A DNA stretch of 64,000 nt from Ignavibacteria bacterium (GCA_020852705.1 JADZAP010000027.1:1-64000); one strand, 5' to 3'. Positions 36,070-47,322 are shown, numbered from the stretch's first letter. The notes: generated from the letters alone by a model not told the origin. A program made the numbers and translations.

Positions 36070-36462
36070 ATGAATAAACGATATATTATAGGTGCTTTTA
36101 TTATTATTGTTTTTTTAGTGGTAGGTTTCTACGCATTTGTTGATTCTAAAGTTGAATATTCAAACTTTCAGTATGCAACTGAATCACAGAAGAAATGCCA
36201 GGTAAAAGGCACATGGGTTAAAGAAAAAAAATCAGGGTTTGACCCGCAAACCAATAAATTTACTTTTTATATGGTTGATGAAAATAAAACTGAAATGAAG
36301 GTTGTGCTTGATGGCGCTGAACCCAATAATTTTAAAATGGCGGAAAGTATTGTAGCCAAAGGTAAAATAAAAGACGGTTATTTTCATGCAAGCGAAGTTC
36401 TTACAAAATGTCCAAGTAAGTATGAAGGTGATGGGGAAGATGTAAAGAAATCAAGTATGTAA
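36070..36462 (+). CDS. ccmE: Cytochrome c maturation protein CcmE, CxxxY variant
   Basis: 130 residues from ATG 36070, with AAGGAG 7 nt upstream; a longer reading from 36052 overlaps ccmD and is less likely. One N-terminal membrane anchor (YIIGAFIIIVFLVVGFYAFV) and an OB-fold with VKGTWVKEKKSG, KFTFYMVDENKTEMKVVLDG and VAKGKIKDGYFHASEVL. Where most CcmE proteins have the heme-binding histidine (HxxxY), this one reads CPSKY: Cys114 and Tyr118. CxxxY CcmE proteins are known from some sulfate reducers and archaea. Periplasmic heme chaperone taking heme from CcmC. No ccmA, ccmB or ccmF in the window. Confidence 0.93.
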   Translation: MNKRYIIGAFIIIVFLVVGFYAFVDSKVEYSNFQYATESQKKCQVKGTWVKEKKSGFDPQTNKFTFYMVDENKTEMKVVLDGAEPNNFKMAESIVAKGKIKDGYFHASEVLTKCPSKYEGDGEDVKKSSM

Positions 36463-36507
36463 AAAATTAAAAAATATAAAATCAGTATATAAATATTGAT
36501 TTTGTTT

Positions 36508-36533
36508 AAAAACATGATAAAGCCATGTTTTTT
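36508..36533. terminator. Bidirectional terminator between ccmE and pyrG
   Basis: AAAAACATG pairs with CATGTTTTT across a 7-nt loop, with T-rich sequence on both strands. It lies between two converging genes. Confidence 0.7.
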
Positions 36534-36536
36534 ACT

Positions 36537-38910
<2,374 letters not shown>

Positions 38911-39204
38911 TTAATTATCAAGCACTTTTGGTACTTTAAAGAAATTTTCTGATTTATCAGGAGCATTTTTTAATGCTTCTTCTTTTGTTACTCCAACTTC
39001 AGAGATATCTTCTCGGAATACATTTTGGGTATTGTTAATGTTTTCAAGCGGTTCAACATTTTCTATACCGGGTATTTTATTTATTGTATCAATAAAACCA
39101 AGTACTTCATTCATTTCATTGCTAAGCTTAAGTTTTTCTTCATCTGTAAAACGAAGTTTTGCAAGCTTGGCAATTTTTTCGACATCTTTAATAGTTACGG
39201 ACAT
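38911..39204 (-). CDS. gatC: Aspartyl/glutamyl-tRNA amidotransferase subunit C
   Basis: 97 residues. GatC stabilises GatA in the GatCAB complex that converts misacylated Glu-tRNA(Gln) and Asp-tRNA(Asn). Family features: VEKIAKLAKLRFTDEEKLKL, FIDTINKIPGI, EPLENINNTQNVFRED and a terminal FFKVPKVLDN. gatA and gatB are not in this window. ATG start, 2 nt from the plsC stop; the stop abuts the kdsB start. Confidence 0.95.
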   Translation of the reverse strand: MSVTIKDVEKIAKLAKLRFTDEEKLKLSNEMNEVLGFIDTINKIPGIENVEPLENINNTQNVFREDISEVGVTKEEALKNAPDKSENFFKVPKVLDN

Positions 39205-39206
39205 AA

Positions 39207-39887
39207 TTATTTTTTTATATTCTTAATTACAATATTTCTAATTTCATTTAAAAGTTCTTTATCTTTCCTGTATTTTACAGTTTTATCTATTACCATGTAA
39301 ACATTGCCTGATTTAACTTTAGCACTTCCGCCGGGCATTAAATTAAATGTACCGCTTAAAGAAACGGGAACAATATCAGCTTTAGCTTTATCAGCAAGAA
39401 AAAACATTCCTCGTTTAAACTCTCCTGTATTTCCGTCACGTGTTCTGGTACCTTCAGGGTAAATAACTGCGGATAAACCCTTTTTTACTCTTTCTGCAGC
39501 TTTATCAAGAGATTTCATAGCATTACGTACATTTTCGCGGTCAATCGGTATAAAACCGGCACATAACATTGCCCATCCAAGAACAGGGATTTTATTAATT
39601 TCTTTCTTATATATCATTCTTACATTATCTGGCAAATATGCCAGTTGAACAAAAATATCAAGATAGCTGGCGTGATTGCTTATATAAATCTTTCCTTCGC
39701 CCGGCTTTATGTTTTCTGCACCATACACATGTACCTTAATTCCGTAAATAAACAGTGTACCTTTTGTCCATACCCGCATTAATGGATTGGAAAGCCAATT
39801 TTTGTAATCAACGGGCCATATCAAAATTGATATTATGGCAACGAGCAGAGAGTAAAGGATGACAATAAAATTTTTTATGAGCCACAT
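39207..39887 (-). CDS. plsC: 1-acyl-sn-glycerol-3-phosphate acyltransferase
   Basis: 226 residues with an N-terminal membrane segment (FIVILYSLLVAIISILIW). Makes phosphatidic acid from lysophosphatidic acid at the inner membrane. Motif I is NHASYLD (H-x4-D). FIPIDRENVRNA is motif II, YPEGTRTRDG is motif III and IVPVSLSG is motif IV. First gene of plsC-gatC-kdsB-pyrG, all closely spaced. A -7 box lies 5 nt before its ATG. Confidence 0.94.
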   Translation of the reverse strand: MWLIKNFIVILYSLLVAIISILIWPVDYKNWLSNPLMRVWTKGTLFIYGIKVHVYGAENIKPGEGKIYISNHASYLDIFVQLAYLPDNVRMIYKKEINKIPVLGWAMLCAGFIPIDRENVRNAMKSLDKAAERVKKGLSAVIYPEGTRTRDGNTGEFKRGMFFLADKAKADIVPVSLSGTFNLMPGGSAKVKSGNVYMVIDKTVKYRKDKELLNEIRNIVIKNIKK

Positions 39888-39892
39888 TTGAG

Positions 39893-39900
39893 CAAAAATA
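39893..39900 (-). promoter_or_regulatory. TAnnTTTG -7 box 5 nt before the plsC ATG
   Basis: The minus strand reads TATTTTTG ending 5 nt before ATG 39887. The spacing suggests a leaderless transcript for plsC-gatC-kdsB-pyrG. Confidence 0.35.
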
Positions 39901-40048
39901 CAAAATAATTTATTCTGTTTTTACTACCATGTGAATACTTATAAAAATATAAATCTTGTTTTGATAAATTGAAATTAAATATTCAGCAAAAATAATAATT
40001 TGAAATTTAGGGATAAATAAATAAACTTTTTCATATACTTTTTTTTGG

Positions 40049-40056
40049 TATATTTG
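40049..40056 (+). promoter_or_regulatory. TAnnTTTG -7 box upstream of carAB
   Basis: TATATTTG lies 52 nt before the TTG start of carA. The transcript would include the GC-rich inverted repeat at 40070-40092. Confidence 0.45.
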
Positions 40057-40069
40057 TATCTAACCTAAT

Positions 40070-40092
40070 AGCCACCGGAAGTACCTGCGGCT
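40070..40092 (+). repeat. Imperfect GC-rich inverted repeat in the carA leader
   Basis: AGCCACCGG can pair imperfectly (7 of 9) with CCTGCGGCT. It is the only GC-rich patch in the leader and resembles the palindrome at 20712-20739 in composition. It may be a decayed repeat or a leader structure. Confidence 0.4.
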
Positions 40093-40108
40093 GATTGATC
40101 AATAAAAT

Positions 40109-41203
40109 TTGACACAAAAACAAAAAGTATATCTAAAGCTGGAAAACGGCAAATCTTTTGCAGGTTACAGCTTTGGAAAATACGGAGATTCTTCGGGTGA
40201 AGTTGTTTTTACAACCGGAATGACCGGATATCCTGAATCAATTACCGACCCCTCATATTCAGGACAAATACTTGCATTCACATTTCCCTTAATTGGAAAT
40301 TACGGAATACCAAAGTTTAAAAGAGATGATTCTGCCAAAACAATACAGGATGCGTATGAATCGGGGAAAATACAGGTACGCGGTTTAATAATTTCAGACT
40401 ATAGTTTTGATTATAGTCATTTTGATGCTGCAGGCTCACTTCATACATTGCTGCTTGAAAACGGGATACCTGGGATATACGGGGTAGATACTAGAGAGCT
40501 AACTAAAACATTGCGTACAGCCGGAGTAATGGTTGGTAAAATTTCTGCTAACCCTGAAGCTAATATATCTGATTTAGTTGATCCAAATGAAGAAAATATG
40601 ACGGGGTTAGTATGTGTAAAAGAACCTGTTGTTTACGCATCAAAGAAAAAAAATCCCAAAAAAATATTACTTATTGATTGCGGGGTAAAAAATAATATTA
40701 TCCGTAATTTTATAAAACGCAGAGCAGAAGTTATTAGAGTACCGCATAATTTTGACCCTACAAATTCAAAGTATGATTTTGACGGGATTTTTGTATCTAA
40801 CGGACCGGGTGATCCAAAACTATGCATAGAAACGATAGAAAACCTGAAAAAATCATTTGAGTTAAATAAACCTATATTCGGTATCTGTCTTGGCAGCCAG
40901 ATACTTGGACTTTCATCCGGTGCTGATACATTCAAATTAAAGTTCGGGCACAGGTCTCAAAATCAGCCTTGTATTGAAATTGGCGGACATTGCTATATTA
41001 CTTCACAAAATCACGGATATGCTGTTGATACAAAAACAATTTCAAAGGACTGGTCTGAATGGTTTGTAAACAATAATGACGGTACAAATGAAGGCGTAAA
41101 GCATAATACCAAACCTTTCTTTGCAGTTCAGTTCCATCCGGAATCATCTCCGGGACCAAATGATACAAGCTGGCTTTTTGATAAGTTTATGGATCTATTA
41201 TAA
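40109..41203 (+). CDS. carA: Carbamoyl-phosphate synthase small subunit
   Basis: 364 residues from a TTG start. Supplies ammonia from glutamine to CarB for carbamoyl phosphate (pyrimidines, arginine). The N-terminal domain has LKLENGKSFAGYSFG, EVVFTTGMTGYPESITDPSY and GIYGVDTRELTK. The amidotransferase domain has FVSNGPGDPK, the nucleophile in IFGICLGSQILGL, SQNHGYAVD and FAVQFHPESSPGP. Complete triad. It precedes carB by 2 nt. Confidence 0.97.
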   Translation: MTQKQKVYLKLENGKSFAGYSFGKYGDSSGEVVFTTGMTGYPESITDPSYSGQILAFTFPLIGNYGIPKFKRDDSAKTIQDAYESGKIQVRGLIISDYSFDYSHFDAAGSLHTLLLENGIPGIYGVDTRELTKTLRTAGVMVGKISANPEANISDLVDPNEENMTGLVCVKEPVVYASKKKNPKKILLIDCGVKNNIIRNFIKRRAEVIRVPHNFDPTNSKYDFDGIFVSNGPGDPKLCIETIENLKKSFELNKPIFGICLGSQILGLSSGADTFKLKFGHRSQNQPCIEIGGHCYITSQNHGYAVDTKTISKDWSEWFVNNNDGTNEGVKHNTKPFFAVQFHPESSPGPNDTSWLFDKFMDLL

Positions 41204-41205
41204 AT

Positions 41206-44200
41206 TTGACTAATTCAATAAATAGAATTTTATTGCTGGGTTCAGGTGCCCTTAAAATAGGAGAGGCAGGGGAGTTTGATTATTCAGGTTCGCAGGCAAT
41301 TAAAGCTTTAAAAGAAGAAGGTAAATATATTATACTCGTAAACCCAAATATTGCAACAGTTCAAACTGATAAAGATCTTGCTGATAAGGTTTACCTGCTG
41401 CCTGTAAATCCATACTTTGTAGAGCAGATAATAAAGAAAGAAAAACCTGAAGGTATTATGCTTGGTTTTGGCGGACAAACAGCACTAAATTGCGGTTTGG
41501 AACTGAACAGACTTGGCATATTTAAAAAAAATAATATTCAGGTTTTAGGTACACAGATAGATTCCATAAATAAAACAGAAGACCGCGAACTTTTTGTAAA
41601 AGAGTTAAACAAGATAAAAATAAAAACTCCAAAAAGTATAGCTGTAAAAAGCGTAAAAGAAGGTTTAAAAGCAGCAAAAATAATAGAATATCCCGTTATT
41701 TTAAGGGCGGGGTTTACATTAGGCGGGCTTGGTTCAGGATTTGCAAACAATGAAAAAGAAATAACTAAAGCACTTAAAGAAGCATTTTCTTATTCACCGC
41801 AGGTATTAATTGAAGAAGACTTGCGCGGATGGAAAGAAATTGAATATGAAGTTGTACGTGATTCAGCAGATAACTGTATTACTGTATGCAATATGGAAAA
41901 CTTTGACCCGCTTGGAATACATACGGGCGAGAGTATTGTAATTGCGCCATCACAAACCCTTTCAAATCATGAATATCATACCTTACGGGATATTTCCATT
42001 AAAACAATCAGGCATTTTAAAATAATTGGCGAATGTAACATTCAGTTTGCTCTAAATCCCAAATCTGTAAATGAGAACGGTGAATTTGATTACCGTGTTA
42101 TTGAAGTGAACGCAAGACTTTCACGGTCATCAGCACTTGCTTCTAAAGTTACCGGTTACCCTCTGGCTTATATTGCAGCGAAACTTGGACTTGGATATAA
42201 ACTTACTGAGTTGGAAAATTCTATAACAAAAAAAACTTATTCTTGTTTTGAACCAGCACTTGATTATGTTGCCTTAAAAATTCCCAGATGGGATCTTGCA
42301 AAATTTCCCAGGGTAGATGTTGAAATAGGCAGTAAAATGAAATCAGTTGGTGAAGTAATGGCAATAGGCAGAAGTTTTCCGGAAGTATTGCAAAAAGCAA
42401 TCAGAATGCTTCAGGTAGGAAAGTTTGGACTTGTTTTAAACCGCTCTAAAACACAAACTATCAAAGAGGATATTGTAACACCAACTCCACGCAGACTTTT
42501 TGCTATATCAAGAGCATTACGAGACGGATATAGTGTTGATGAGGTGAATGATATGTCAAAGATAGATAAATGGTTTCTTAATCAGATAGGTTTAATAAGT
42601 AATTTCAGAAAAGTTGAAATAAAAAATGATGCACTTAATTCAGATTTTTTGCTTGAGGCAAAAAAGCTTGGGTTTTCTGATAAGCAAATAGGTATCCTAA
42701 CTGAAATGGAAGAAGATGAAATCAGAAAAATCAGGAAGTCGCTGGGTATTCTGCCGGTTTTCAAACAGATAGATACATTAGCCGCAGAATATCCGGCTGA
42801 AACTAATTATCTATATTCAACATACCATGGTGAGACAAATGATATACCCGAAACTAATGAAAAAGATGAAAAGAAGATAATGATACTAGGGTCAGGACCT
42901 TACAAAATAGGTTCATCTGTTGAGTTTGACTGGTGCTGTGTAAATACAGCAAAATACCTTAGAAAATTGGGTTATAAGGTTATTATGGTGAACTATAATC
43001 CTGAAACAGTGAGCACAGATTATGATATATGTGATAAACTATATTTTGAAGAACTAAGTCTTGAACGTGTACTTGATATATATGAGTATGAAAAGCCGCA
43101 GGGGATTATTCTTTCTATGGGCGGACAGATACCAAATAATTTAGCACTAAAGCTTCATGATAATAATGTTTGGATTCTTGGAACTTCTCCTCACTCAATT
43201 GATAAATGTGAAGACAGGAATAAATTTTCGCAAATATTGGATAGACTTAATATAGATCAGCCACAATGGCAGGAACTTTCTGAATTAAAGCAGGCAAAGA
43301 AATTTTCCAATAAAATTGGCTATCCTGTACTTATAAGACCTTCGTATGTATTAAGCGGTACTGCAATGAAAGTATGCAGCAACGATAAATCTGTTGAAGA
43401 ATATATAAAAGAGCATGCACAGATATCAAAAGATTATCCTGTAGTAATTTCAAAATTTGAAGAAGGTGCAAAAGAAATAGAAATTGACGGTGTGGGGCAG
43501 AATGGTGAGCTAATAATATATGCTATAAGTGAACATATAGAAAATGCAGGAGTGCATTCAGGAGATGCAACACTGGCGATACCCCCTCAAAAGCTATATT
43601 TTGAAACTGTTCACCAGATTAAACGTATTACAAAAGCAATAGTAAAAGAGCTTAAAATTACCGGACCATTTAATATACAGTTTTTGGCAAAGGAAAATAA
43701 AGTGAAGGTAATTGAATGCAATCTGCGTGCTAGCCGTTCTTTTCCGTTCATTTCCAAAGCTACTAATTATAATTTTATTGAGTTTGCAGTTAAATCAATA
43801 CTTGGATATAACATTAAAGGCAGCTATAAAACTTTAGACCTTGATCATATAGTTGTAAAAGCGCCACAATTTTCTTTCAGCCGCTTAAGCGGTGCTGACC
43901 CTATATTAGGTGTAGAAATGTCATCAACAGGAGAAGTGGCTTGTTTTGGTGAGTCATTGGAAGAGGCTTTCCTGAAATCAATGCTTTCAACCGGTTTCAG
44001 GCTGCCAAAAAAGAATATATTGATTACTCTTGGGGATCTTGAAGATAAGATAAATTTCCTTGACAGCGCTAGGAAACTAAATGAAATGGGATTTAATATT
44101 TATGCAACTTTAAACACACATCAGATATTAAAAGAACATAAGATAAAATCAAATCTAGTTAATAAGATAAGTGAAATGAAAAATCCAAATATTCTTACAA

Positions 44201-44412
44201 TGCTTGAAGGTAAGAAGTTTGATATGGTTATTAATACTCAATCAATGAAACATGAACATAAGGCAATGCGGGATGGATATATTATGAGAAGGAAGGCTAT
44301 TGATTACAATATTCCGCTCATCAATAATCTTAAGATTGCCGAACTGTTTGTAAACTCAATATATAAATATAAGCTGGAAGAGCTTGAGATTAAGAGTATG
44401 GATGAATATTAA
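41206..44412 (+). CDS. carB: Carbamoyl-phosphate synthase large subunit
   Basis: 1068 residues, full length, TTG start. Two homologous ATP-grasp halves: ILLLGSGALKIGEAGEFDYS with GFGGQTALNCG in the first, and IMILGSGPYKIGSSVEFDWC with SMGGQIPNNLA in the second. The C-terminal MGS-like domain (residues ~940-1060) has GFNIYATLNTHQIL and an end region with RRKAIDYNIPLINN; it is the usual site of allosteric control by UMP or ornithine. Coupled to carA; a strong terminator follows. Confidence 0.98.
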   Translation: MTNSINRILLLGSGALKIGEAGEFDYSGSQAIKALKEEGKYIILVNPNIATVQTDKDLADKVYLLPVNPYFVEQIIKKEKPEGIMLGFGGQTALNCGLELNRLGIFKKNNIQVLGTQIDSINKTEDRELFVKELNKIKIKTPKSIAVKSVKEGLKAAKIIEYPVILRAGFTLGGLGSGFANNEKEITKALKEAFSYSPQVLIEEDLRGWKEIEYEVVRDSADNCITVCNMENFDPLGIHTGESIVIAPSQTLSNHEYHTLRDISIKTIRHFKIIGECNIQFALNPKSVNENGEFDYRVIEVNARLSRSSALASKVTGYPLAYIAAKLGLGYKLTELENSITKKTYSCFEPALDYVALKIPRWDLAKFPRVDVEIGSKMKSVGEVMAIGRSFPEVLQKAIRMLQVGKFGLVLNRSKTQTIKEDIVTPTPRRLFAISRALRDGYSVDEVNDMSKIDKWFLNQIGLISNFRKVEIKNDALNSDFLLEAKKLGFSDKQIGILTEMEEDEIRKIRKSLGILPVFKQIDTLAAEYPAETNYLYSTYHGETNDIPETNEKDEKKIMILGSGPYKIGSSVEFDWCCVNTAKYLRKLGYKVIMVNYNPETVSTDYDICDKLYFEELSLERVLDIYEYEKPQGIILSMGGQIPNNLALKLHDNNVWILGTSPHSIDKCEDRNKFSQILDRLNIDQPQWQELSELKQAKKFSNKIGYPVLIRPSYVLSGTAMKVCSNDKSVEEYIKEHAQISKDYPVVISKFEEGAKEIEIDGVGQNGELIIYAISEHIENAGVHSGDATLAIPPQKLYFETVHQIKRITKAIVKELKITGPFNIQFLAKENKVKVIECNLRASRSFPFISKATNYNFIEFAVKSILGYNIKGSYKTLDLDHIVVKAPQFSFSRLSGADPILGVEMSSTGEVACFGESLEEAFLKSMLSTGFRLPKKNILITLGDLEDKINFLDSARKLNEMGFNIYATLNTHQILKEHKIKSNLVNKISEMKNPNILTMLEGKKFDMVINTQSMKHEHKAMRDGYIMRRKAIDYNIPLINNLKIAELFVNSIYKYKLEELEIKSMDEY

Positions 44413-44447
44413 GTTTAAATTACATCTGAAAAGATTAAAATGGCACT

Positions 44448-44472
44448 GCCCTGAATTTTTCGGGGCTTTTTT
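44448..44472 (+). terminator. Terminator of carAB
   Basis: GCCCTGAA pairs with TTCGGGGC (one wobble) around TTT, followed by a T run. About 35 nt after the carB stop. Confidence 0.9.
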
Positions 44473-44501
44473 ATTATGTTTTTATAATTAGCCAATACTT
44501 A

Positions 44502-44509
44502 TAAATTTG
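44502..44509 (+). promoter_or_regulatory. TAnnTTTG -7 box 5 nt before ATG 44515
   Basis: TAAATTTG ends 5 nt before the start of the exported TPM gene, consistent with a leaderless transcript. Confidence 0.35.
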
Positions 44510-44514
44510 AACAT

Positions 44515-45297
44515 ATGAAAATTATATTCCTGAAATATTTTGCATTATTTCTGCTATTTACTGTAGTTTCGGGAAATTATGCACAGCGCACCAAATCTGT
44601 TCCTCAGGAAATTAAAGTTACTAATTACGTAACAGATAGAACGGGAACACTTAATTCTTCACAAATTAAATCACTTGAGCAAAAGCTTGCAGCTTTTGAG
44701 AAGGAATCTTCAAACCAGGTTGTTGTTTGGATGGAGCCATCTCTGGATGGTAATTCAGTTGAAGATCGTTCATATGAAATTGCTGAGAAAAACGGTATTG
44801 GACAAAAAAGTAAAAATAACGGTGTTCTGCTTTATATTGCAAAAAATGACAGGAAACTTAGAATTGAAGTAGGTTACGGGTTAGAGGGAGCATTAACTGA
44901 TGCACTTTGCAGCCAGATAATTCGTAATGAAATTACTCCACAATTCAAAAAAGGTAACTTTTTTGAAGGTATTAATGCCGGAGTTGATGCTGTGATTAAA
45001 GCAACAAAGGGCGAGTACACCGCGGAAAAGGAATCAACTAACGATAATCCATTTAGCGGAATATGCTGTGTACCTTTCCCGGCAATAGTATTTATAGTAA
45101 TATTTTTATTCATATTTGTTTTTCCAATTATAAGCAGAATTTTTGGATGGAACAAAGGTAAGGGCAAAAATAATTGGTGGTACACCGGAGGCGGCTCGAG
45201 CGGTTGGTCATCGGGCAGTTCCAGCGGCTGGAGCGGGGGCGGTTTTTCCGGTGGTGGCGGTTCTTTTGGAGGAGGCGGTTCAAGCGGTTCATGGTAG
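44515..45297 (+). CDS. Exported TPM-domain protein, YgcG-like
   Basis: 260 residues. Signal peptide (LKYFALFLLFTVVSGNYAQ), then a TPM domain (residues ~35-165): VTDRTGTLNSSQIKSLEQKL, NQVVVWMEPSLDG and an RKLRIEVGYGLEGALTDA segment. One C-terminal membrane helix (residues ~187-208) is followed by a positively charged stretch and a Gly/Ser/Trp-rich tail. This is the YgcG/psb32 layout: periplasmic TPM domain, anchor, cytoplasmic Gly-rich tail. TPM domains have been linked to phosphatase activity or membrane-protein quality control. Followed by a second TPM gene 131 nt downstream. Confidence 0.88.
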   Translation: MKIIFLKYFALFLLFTVVSGNYAQRTKSVPQEIKVTNYVTDRTGTLNSSQIKSLEQKLAAFEKESSNQVVVWMEPSLDGNSVEDRSYEIAEKNGIGQKSKNNGVLLYIAKNDRKLRIEVGYGLEGALTDALCSQIIRNEITPQFKKGNFFEGINAGVDAVIKATKGEYTAEKESTNDNPFSGICCVPFPAIVFIVIFLFIFVFPIISRIFGWNKGKGKNNWWYTGGGSSGWSSGSSSGWSGGGFSGGGGSFGGGGSSGSW

Positions 45298-45428
45298 AAA
45301 ACAAACAGTAATGAATAATGCGTAATGAGTAATTTAGAATAAGCAATAAGTAATATGTAATAATAGAACAATAAATAGATATGACAAGAAAGAAATAATT
45401 TATAATTATATAATCTCAATGGTTTTAC
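45298..45428. repeat. Low-complexity linker between the TPM genes
   Basis: Near-repeats of the form TAATGA, TAATGCG and TAATGAG within about 60 nt (45309-45345) then AT-rich. Stop-rich in all frames, so it does not code. It looks like simple-repeat drift. Confidence 0.4.
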
Positions 45429-45896
45429 ATGAGTAATAAAAAGTGGATATACAAATACTTTTCTGAAGATGAACTGAAAGATATTCAGCTAGCAGCTGAT
45501 GAAGCAGAAGCCAAAACTATTGGCGAAATTGTACTTAGTTTCAGGGATAAAAAATCATTTCTGGAGAAGTTATACAGCAATCATGAACTTGCTTTGAAAG
45601 ATTTTGAAACGCTTGGGGTTTTTAAAACCAAAGAAAGAACAGGGGTTTTAATTTTTTTAATATTTGAAGAAAATTATTATGATATCATAGCAGATGAAGG
45701 AATTTACTCAAAGATTCCGGATGAGATATGGAATAAAATGGAAGCTAAACTTAAAGAAGAATTCAGAAATAAAAATTATGCAACCGGAATTAAGGTATTA
45801 ATAAATGCAATGAGTGAAGTACTTACTAAGGAGTTTCCTACAAGGGCTGGAGCTGTGAATGATGATGAATTAAACAATGAAATAGTAATTAATTAA
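45429..45896 (+). CDS. Soluble TPM-domain protein
   Basis: 155 residues, no signal peptide or membrane helix. The TPM domain is shorter than in the upstream gene: EDELKDIQLAADEAEAKTIG, IVLSFRDKKSF, RTGVLIFLIFEENYYDIIADEG and a C-terminal helix with KNYATGIKVLINAMSEVL. A paired exported and cytosolic TPM arrangement is common in Bacteroidota, from memory. Ends 17 nt before the convergent der gene. Confidence 0.82.
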   Translation: MSNKKWIYKYFSEDELKDIQLAADEAEAKTIGEIVLSFRDKKSFLEKLYSNHELALKDFETLGVFKTKERTGVLIFLIFEENYYDIIADEGIYSKIPDEIWNKMEAKLKEEFRNKNYATGIKVLINAMSEVLTKEFPTRAGAVNDDELNNEIVIN

Positions 45897-45912
45897 AATT
45901 TTTGAATTAAGC

Positions 45913-47307
45913 TTATTTTTCCTTATTTTTTGCCTTAAATACAAGTGTTAACGGTACGCCGGTAAATCCAAATTCTTCCCTTATTTTATTTTCCAGAAAT
46001 CGTTTATAATTTACTTCAATTTCATCTGGTAAGTTACAGAAAAATCCAATAACCGGAGGTGAATGCTTCAGTTGAGTTATGTAGTTTATTTTAAGCTCTT
46101 TATGTGATTTAGAGCGTGGTGGAAATTGCTTTATGTATGACTGAATTTTATCATTAAGCTCGCTGGTTTTTAATACAGATGCCCTATTATCATAAACCAG
46201 TAATGCTGATTCAATTAACTTTGAAACCCTTTGTTTTGTAATTGCTGAGGTGAATAAAAAAGGAATAAAATCAAAAGTTTTTAAATGTTCTTTAACTTTT
46301 TCTTCAAATATTTTAGCTGTATTACTGTTCTTTTCAATTAGATCCCATTTATTGATAACTATCAATATTCCTTTTTTTAGCTCAGCTGCTTTATTAATAA
46401 TTTCAACATCTTCTCTGCTGAGCTTAAATATTGCATCTTGAGGATCAGCAAATTTTGAAAGCTTGCTTATAATAGTTGTTGCATCAATCACAATAACTGC
46501 AATATCACAGCGTTCAATACTTTTTTGAGTTCGCAAAGCAGAAAAATATTCAAGACTTTCAGCACGTTTAATACGTGATTTTTTTCTTAATCCTGCAGTA
46601 TCAATTAATGTTATATATTTACCGTGATATTTAATTAAAGTATCAATTGAATCTCTTGTTGTACCCGGAATATCCGTAACAATATTTCTGTTAGTTTGTG
46701 TAATTGAATTTGTAAGAGATGATTTGCCAACATTCGGTCTGCCAATAATTGCAAGTTTGATAGTTGTGTTTTCATCTTTACTCACTTCAGAAATTAACTC
46801 TGCAGAAATTTTATCCAGAAGGTCACCCGATTTTCTGCCAACCATAGCAGAAACTTCAACCGGTTCACCTATTCCAAGTTTAAAGAATTCTTCTTTCCCC
46901 ACGGAATCTTTACTACTATCAACTTTATTAACAACAAGAATTACTTTTTTTTTATTGTTCTCAATAATATTTACTTCACGTCTTAGTATTTTAGCAATAT
47001 CAAGGTCTAACGGAGTTATCCCGCTTTTTGCATCAACAACAAATAAAATTATATCAGCTTCTTCAATAGAAATTTTTACCTGCTCTCTTATGGCTGATTC
47101 AAATGTATCTTTGCTATCGGGAACATAACCGCCTGTATCTATTAAAAAAAATTTTTTACCATTCCATTCAGCTTCGCCATAATTGCGGTCTCTTGTAACT
47201 CCCGGCAAATCATGCACTATCGCAATTTTTTTGCCAATAAGGCGGTTAAACAGCGATGATTTACCCACATTAGGTCTTCCGATAATTGCGGTGATTTTTT
47301 GAGACAT
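45913..47307 (-). CDS. der: Ribosome-biogenesis GTPase Der
   Basis: 464 residues with the two tandem GTPase domains unique to Der/EngA. Domain 1: GRPNVGKSSLFNRL, DTGGY and NKVD. Domain 2: GRPNVGKSSLTNSI, DTAGLRKK and NKWD. A C-terminal KH-like domain (PPRSKSHKELKINYITQL) follows. Acts in 50S assembly. Last gene of a probable operon with a polyprenyl synthase and tatC. Confidence 0.98.
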   Translation of the reverse strand: MSQKITAIIGRPNVGKSSLFNRLIGKKIAIVHDLPGVTRDRNYGEAEWNGKKFFLIDTGGYVPDSKDTFESAIREQVKISIEEADIILFVVDAKSGITPLDLDIAKILRREVNIIENNKKKVILVVNKVDSSKDSVGKEEFFKLGIGEPVEVSAMVGRKSGDLLDKISAELISEVSKDENTTIKLAIIGRPNVGKSSLTNSITQTNRNIVTDIPGTTRDSIDTLIKYHGKYITLIDTAGLRKKSRIKRAESLEYFSALRTQKSIERCDIAVIVIDATTIISKLSKFADPQDAIFKLSREDVEIINKAAELKKGILIVINKWDLIEKNSNTAKIFEEKVKEHLKTFDFIPFLFTSAITKQRVSKLIESALLVYDNRASVLKTSELNDKIQSYIKQFPPRSKSHKELKINYITQLKHSPPVIGFFCNLPDEIEVNYKRFLENKIREEFGFTGVPLTLVFKAKNKEK

Positions 47308-47322
47308 ATTGGTTTATAGAAG

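Noticed and set aside
41201-41208. TAAATTTG at the carA/carB junction
   Set aside because: It includes the carA stop and the carB TTG start itself, so the spacing is impossible for a carB promoter.
44874-45419. 181-codon minus-strand frame rich in Pro and Leu
   Set aside because: It is the mirror of the Gly/Ser-rich tail of the exported TPM protein on the plus strand, whose signal peptide, TPM domain and anchor are all recognisable.
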